Source of the DNA: Diphasiastrum complanatum
Taxonomy: Eukaryota > Streptophyta > Lycopodiopsida > Lycopodiales > Lycopodiaceae
DNA length: 64,000 bases
Direction of reading: 5' to 3'
Assembly: GCA_029204225.1 (NCBI GenBank)
Contig: CM055094.1
Span: 31,615,427-31,679,426 of the forward strand
Shown one piece after another: positions 58,729-64,000 of this stretch. Below the pieces are notes generated by a model. It was not told the origin of the DNA and searched no databases. It saw only the letters and a list, made by a program, of their open reading frames with translations. How positions within the stretch are numbered: position 1 is the stretch's first letter; each line of letters starts with the position of its first letter. Made by a program: the position numbers and the translations under genes.

Positions 58729-59556
58729 ATGTCTTCATCTGGTTCACATTTCTTAGAGCACAGTGAGAGATTAACATCTTCCAATTATGCAATGTGGAAG
58801 ATTAAAATGGAATCATAGTTGATTCTACAGGTTGTAATGGATATTGTGAGTGGAGCTAAAGAAGAACCTGTTGCACCTAATGAAGTTGCAGCATTCCACA
58901 AAAGAACCAGAATTGCCCTTCATTTTATAAAAATGAAGATCAGTACATGCAGCACTGCCAAGGAAGCTTGGGATACTCTAAAAACAGTCTATGAAATAAA
59001 AAATACTTCTAGATTGCTTACACTTAGAAACCAAATATTTCTAAGTTATCAGAGAGTAGATGAGAGTGCTTCATCATATGTCATGAGAGTTAAGGATCTT
59101 CATCAAGAGTAAGCTGGTATTAGTGATGCTCTTAAGAACACTGAACTTGTTCAAGTAGTCCTAAATGGACTTAGAGAAGTATGACAATATCGTGCAGACT
59201 TATGCTGTCAGGGAGGATCTTCCATCCTTGGAGACACTGCAAGGTGTTCTCATTGCTGAAGAACGTAGGCAAGAGAACAAGATGTTGAGGATCAATGGTG
59301 CAGATGACAAAGCACTCTTCATCAGAGACAAGTCAAGAGGCAAGGGCAAAGGACAACAACACTTCAATAAGGACAAAGCCAGAGAAGGTGGTGAGGATCA
59401 GTCCTCACAAGTTGCAACATCCAGTGGCAAGAAGAAGCTGTCACAGATCAAGTGTTTTTTCTGTGGCAAGAAAGGACACTATGCGAAGAACCAATCTAAG
59501 CAAGATAACCTTACTAATGAGGATGAGTGTGAGGGTGTTCCTTGTTTAGGGTCAAG
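58729..59556 (+). pseudogene. Copia-8 gag
   Basis: Start ATG 58729 (MSSSGSHFLEHSERLTSSNY), a stop after KIKMES (58817), then open runs 58819-59112 and 59165-59599 with RTRIALHFIKMKISTC, NTSRLLTLRNQIF and VREDLPSLETLQGVLIAEER. The zinc knuckle reads CFFCGKKGHYAKNQ: the last Cys is Gln. The frame runs straight into the Copia-9 LTR at 59557, so its own pol has been displaced or lost. Confidence 0.88.
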
Positions 59557-60240
59557 TGTTAAAATTTCACAAGCATTTGGACCAATTTTGGTCATATGAC
59601 TTGTAATTGGCAATTTGGCCATGTTATGCCATGTCACACGTGCCAAATAACATATGATGTTTTTCAGAAGTTTTTTCCACGTCCTACTTTGTAATGAAAC
59701 CTTTGAAATGAGACCAAAATGTACGTAGATAGGTTAGAGAAAAAGTAGGAGCCAAAACTAGCAAGTTTTACATTGTTTTTGGATCTCGAAATCTTGACTC
59801 CTAATGAGGGTGGATCCAATTTTATATTAGGTTGGATGTTAGGGTTAGGTTATGATGAGTCCAAAGAAGCCCTAAAATGCTCAGATCCAAGCAACTTATA
59901 TATAAATATGTGATGATTTCTCCATCAATTTATGAGTAAACATTTGCTTTTCCTTCTATCATTGTTGGTTGTGATCTCTATGCTTGATATTTGCTATTTG
60001 CATTTGGTTCTTTGAATTTGTGGGATTGATTAGGAAGTTGAGGTACTATTATCTGCCTGTGTCAATCTGTACACTCACGTGTGAAGGCAAGAATTGGAGC
60101 CTCATAGTGGAGTTAAAGCCAAGGAAACGCTAGTAAACACTAAATTGGACGTTGTTTCTGGTATTGGACCTCAATTGGATTCAAGGTGCTTCCTCCATCA
60201 TTTCACAGGTTTATTGAAGTCTTTTTGCTATGCATTTTCA
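59557..60240 (+). repeat. Copia-9 5' LTR
   Basis: Starts TGTTAAAATTTCACAAGC within the Copia-8 gag frame and ends TGCATTTTCA. It has CACACGTG and CACGTGTGAAGG motifs near 59635 and 60073. Confidence 0.8.
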
Positions 60241-60243
60241 ACG

Positions 60244-60255
60244 TGGTATCAGAGC
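60244..60255 (+). promoter_or_regulatory. Copia-9 primer-binding site
   Basis: TGGTATCAGAGC, three bases after the LTR end; a perfect match. Confidence 0.93.
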
Positions 60256-61055
60256 TATGTCATGAAATGAGCTAGATTTTTGCAATTTGATTCACTAGCA
60301 TCATAGATTTTGGACCAATCCAAGCATTGATGGACTCTTTATGATTATCTATGATTTGTATCTCCATTATTGATTAAATTAAGTTCTTGTAAGATCTCAT
60401 CCAAAGGTGTTTAGGCTTATAAAACCAAATTTAAGTCATTTCTTATCTACAAGATCAAGTTAGCAAGTTTTGCTTGCTTCCTTACATTTGATTCAAAGCG
60501 AGTTTTGGAGACAATCTCGAGGAGTAGCATTCGAGCATTAGAGAGGTAGAAGGATCAAAAAAATTGGAGATGATTTAGGTTGTTCTCAAGTGTATGGGAG
60601 ACCTCCTAAGTGTCATTTAGGTTCAGTCCAAAGTATTTTGCACTTACTCATCATTAAGATCAATTTCTTTTGTCAAAATTGTGGTCTTTTTAGCTTGTGC
60701 TTGGAAAGTAGATTGTTTTGATTCTTGCATAAAGGTTCAACCTGATTTAATAAGAGTGATTTAGAGTTGCATTTATGTTCATTTATATCATCTTTTCTCA
60801 GGTTGATTGGATCTTTAAAAGATTTGTGAAGTTTAGATCAAGGAGGAGTCAATTTGGATCAATTTTCTACATCAAGCAAGCTAGTTACTATTTGTATCTT
60901 TTTCAATAGAATTGATTGAGCTCAAGATCAAGTAGAATCATGTTGAGAATTCATTTTTTGATCATTCTTAGGTACCTAGATAGTGGGATAGCTAGTACTT
61001 GCATCTTTTCTATTGTGTATCCATTCTTAGAGATCAAGCTCTTGTTTAGAGGAGG
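60256..61055 (+). other. Copia-9 leader
   Basis: 800 bases without an open frame between primer-binding site and gag. Length and position are normal for this copia group (compare 45809-46427). Confidence 0.6.
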
Positions 61056-61970
61056 ATGGCATCAATGAGTGCTTATCTGTTGGATCCTAGTGATAGGTTG
61101 AACAAATCGAACTATTCTATTTGGAAAATAAGAATGGAATCAATCCTTGTATTGCAAGACCTTATGGAAAAGGTGAGAGGGGATAAGGATGAAACTAAAT
61201 ACAAGAAGAGGTGCAAACTAGCCCTTCATTGTATTAAAATGAATGTAGCCAATGAACTCCTTAAGGAAGTAGGAGAATGTGCCTCGACCCAAGAGGATTG
61301 GGAGTCCCTTAAAAAGGTTTATGAGTCAAAGAACACTACAAGATTGCTTGCCTTAAAGTATCAAATCTTACCAAAAGAAGGGAAAGAGTGCTCATTTATA
61401 TGTTTTGAGGGTACAGGAGTTGAACAAAGAACTTGTCTTTAGAGGAGAGCCTATAAAGGAAGATGAGCTCGTACAACTAATTTTGAATGGCCTTTGTGTA
61501 GATTATTCTAACTTGGTGCTAGGATATGCCATAATGGGCAAATTGCCCGTAATCGAAGACTTCAAAGGTGTCCTTATAGCCGAGGAGAATAGAAGACAAC
61601 AATTCAATGCAAGGATGTATAGGCTCTCTATCCATGATGGAGATGATCAAGCACTCTTCACTGAAGGCAAGGGCAAAACCAAGAGCAACGGAGCCACATT
61701 ATAGAAAAATTGTCAAACTTTGATCTTTGACACAAAGGGCTTGGACATATCAATCCAAGTTCCATCGAGGCTATGTGAAAGGAGGAGCTTGCTTAAGACC
61801 TTCCAAGGTACTTAGCAATGGAGGAAAAGGTTTGTGAAGCATGTGCACTATCCAAGGCACATAAGAAGGCTTTTCCAAGTTCTATCACAAAGGCATCTCA
61901 TCCTCTTGATCTAATACATTCGGATGTTCACTTTGCTAGCACTAAGTCAAATGGTGGAGCTTCAATGTTT
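61056..61970 (+). pseudogene. Copia-9 gag with an internally deleted join to integrase
   Basis: Gag opens MASMSAYLLDPSDRLNKSNY and is open to 61442; a frameshift leads to 61405-61704 (VQELNKELVFRGEPIKEDEL, KLPVIEDFKGVLIAEENRRQ). It then passes, without zinc knuckle or protease, into the integrase zinc region, read with stops (GHINPSSIEAM ... CEACALSKAHKKAFPSS) and the first core Asp (LDLIHSDVHF). At about 61972 it switches to a different copia family. Confidence 0.85.
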
Positions 61971-61971
61971 T

Positions 61972-63815
61972 TACGAGACAAGAACAATGGCTGAAGAAGA
62001 TCCAATCAGCTATGAAGTTCTCAGCAAACAATACTACGACCTGCCCACATCGATAGAGGGAGCGGAACTTGAGCATCCAGATGAAGATACTCAAATTATA
62101 GTTGAACTGAACGATAGTTCGGATGACGAGCAGACCAACATATCGGGAGTACCCATCACACCGGCGATACACCGAGGTCCCACTATTAGCAGACAAGACA
62201 AAGGAAAAGCAGTTGTTGAGTCTGTATTATCTCCAAGAAAATCTGCAAGACAAAGAAGAGCACCTGTCAGATACATACCTGATAGCTCACTTTCTGCTCA
62301 AGAAGAATTCTGTGGATTCAGTGGTGAATGTGGAAAAAGTACAAAAAGGACCAAGAGTGGATCTTAATCTGATCCTCAAGAGGGATTGGTTGTCAGATTA
62401 CTTGATCTATCAATCTACTTGAGATTAAGATCAATCTTGATCAATTCTAGACACAAAATCCTAACAAGAACAATCATTAATTGAAGGTAGGTGTACTTTC
62501 TGGTTTCCCACATGTGAAACCCTGTCTGAGTACGGACTCCAACCTGAAAATCAAGTACACATTGATAGCACCTCAAAACAATCAAAACAAATGTAGACAA
62601 ATGAAGAGAATCACTCAAAATTGCTTCTAAAACCAAGATTGGTGTCTTACAATGATTATGGCCAAATGTGGCTCTATATATACAATAAGTGGGAGCTCGT
62701 GGTACTGATCATCCCTTTGATCCCACATGTGTGAAGGTGCTTTGTCATATGATAATTCATCATGCAAAACTGACACTTGGACAAAACCTTCTATTTTGAG
62801 CACTTTTGGTCCATTTTCCTTCTATATGGAGATCTACTTGAAAATCTTCTAGAAGTCAAAATTCGTCTACTTCAGCTTATTCCACACATGTGAGCTGTCC
62901 TCTACACATGGTATGTGACACCCAACCAAAGGATGTGGCTCATGCAATCAATAGATTGATGCCATGTGTCATATGTCTAGAAAACTAGTTTCTGGCCTTT
63001 TAGCCACTAGAACTTGAATTAAATTATATGTACAACCTATATGATTATGGTACATGACAAGTATACTATTTTCACACGTGGGAACAGACTCCACACATGT
63101 GTAATCATCCTATATACAAGATTTTTGGCCTCTACCAAGCTTATTTTTGCATTTTACACAGTGAACCACAAACTTACGAAGAAGCCATCAACTGTCCAGA
63201 CAAAGAGAAATAGATCAAGGCCATGGAAGACAAAATGAGCTCCATGAAGCAAAACAAGGTGTAGACTCTTGAGCCACTACCAACCGACAAAAAGACTGTC
63301 AAGTGTAAGTGGGTCTACAAGCACAAGTATGGACCAGACGGCAATGTACTGAGATACAAAGCCAGGCTGGTTGCAAAGGGCTTCTCATAGAGTCATGGCA
63401 TTGATTATACAGTGAATTTTTCTCCTATTGTGAAACACACATCTCTACGCATATTATTTGCATACGCAGTTGCCTATGATCTGAAGATCCACATTGTAGA
63501 CGAGAAGACAGCCTTCTTGCATGGGGAGCTAAAAAAGGAGGTCTACATGGACCAGCCACCAGGTTTTTCCTGCGAGTCACTTGTTGACTATGCATGTGGA
63601 ATGCACAGAAGCATCTATGGACTGAAACAATCCACCAGGCAGTGGTACAAGAAGAAGGATCACACACTTAGATCTTTGGGTTTCTAGCCTTTAATGGCTA
63701 ACTAAAATGTTTATGTGAAAGATGTAGATGGAGAAATCATCATAATCGGTGTCTATGTAGATGACACTCTGATCCTGTCACAAACTGACAAGGTCTTTCA
63801 TTATCTCTTATAGTG
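61972..63815 (+). pseudogene. Copia integrase-RT fragment B (inverted copy of fragment A)
   Basis: Plus strand: TRTMAEEDPISYEVLSKQYY, SSDDEQTNISGVPI and PRKSARQRRAPVRYIPDSSL, then a solo LTR (62329-63160), then PQTYEEAINCPDKEK, CKWVYKHKYGPDG, HIVDEKTAFLHGE, SIYGLKQSTRQWYKKKDH and GVYVDDTLILSQ. By eye about 93% identical in protein to 23936-24892 reverse. Stops replace single residues at several places (for example KEK-stop-IKAME, and after KGFS). It keeps 12 codons after QPPG that fragment A lacks. Confidence 0.9.
62329..63160 (-). repeat. Solo LTR (Copia-4 LTR group) with target duplication GTGAA
   Basis: Plus strand TGTGGAAAAAGTACAAAAAG to ATTTTACACA, 832 bp. GTGAA flanks it at 62324-62328 and 63161-63165. 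Removing it restores the frame found in fragment A (CGF-GE joined to PQTYEE). Similar to 27743-28579 in the same orientation but clearly diverged. Several CACATGTG palindromes. Confidence 0.93.
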
Positions 63816-64000
63816 AGATTTATCATTGGTATATCACAAGATTTAACATCTACCATATGAAATCTTTTTAGAATAAAATTAGCATACTCCTCTTGAAAAA
63901 TGCAACTAGATTGAGAAGTTCTAAATACCTCTATTTCCAAGATACAATGCAAAAGACCAAGATCATGCACATCAAACTCTTTTTTTAGTGCCATATTGAC
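63816..64000 (-). pseudogene. Copia RT fragment, cut by the window end
   Basis: Minus strand: MALKKEFDVHDLGLLHCILE, FRTSQSSCIFQEEYANFILK, RFHMVDVKSCDIPM. Inverted copy of 23768-23930, less decayed there (no stop after CILEIE). Its junction with fragment B mirrors the one at 23936. Confidence 0.88.

Overview
The window is repeat-rich nuclear DNA from a land plant. Three things point to a plant: Ty1/copia elements primed by initiator-Met tRNA (TGGTATCAGAGC directly after the LTR), plant-type Ty3/gypsy pol and large gag pieces, and two exons that look like the plant-only VAN3-binding/FORKED1 (auxin canalisation, DUF828) family. I cannot name the species. I see no rRNA, tRNA, CRISPR array or prokaryotic feature, and no intact transposable element.

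Layout. 1-5867: old Copia-1 (+), its 5' LTR cut by the window edge. 5868-9840: Ty3/gypsy wreckage that changes strand twice (gag +, RT -, RNase H/integrase +). 9904-13725: Copia-3 (+), with its 5' LTR but no 3' end and a re-duplicated piece of integrase. 13741-14561: minus-strand LTR. 14562-17717: large minus-strand gypsy gag. 17718-18780: non-coding, probably LTR/leader. 18781-23105: minus-strand gypsy protease, RT, RNase H and integrase. 23106-25325: two copia RT pieces facing each other tail to tail. 25373-26449: solo LTR with target-site duplication AGGAA.

27567-36553: Copia-5 (-), split by the full-length Copia-4 (27743-33878, -, TSD AACAA). 36554-40970: the most gene-like part, with short tandem duplications and a partial DUF828-type gene at 38577-39348. 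40975-45045: LTR-flanked minus-strand element with no recognisable pol and an unfamiliar Cys-rich ORF. 45046-53545: Copia-7 (-), split by Copia-6 (45106-51094, +, TSD GTAAG), the youngest and best preserved element; Copia-7 also carries a 377-bp fold-back insertion. 53820-57345: LTR and copia remnants. 57350-61970: the 5' halves of Copia-8 and Copia-9, the second inserted in the first. 61972-64000: an inverted, diverged copy of 23.8-24.9 kb, interrupted by a solo LTR (62329-63160, TSD GTGAA).

The coding pieces are dead or dying parts of retrotransposon polyproteins (gag capsid, aspartic protease, integrase, reverse transcriptase/RNase H), so there is no host operon or pathway here. The value of the window is its layered insertion history, the recurring CACRTGTG palindromes in one LTR group, and the partial host gene. 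All similarities were judged by eye. Percent identities are hand counts and boundaries marked approximate are not base-exact.
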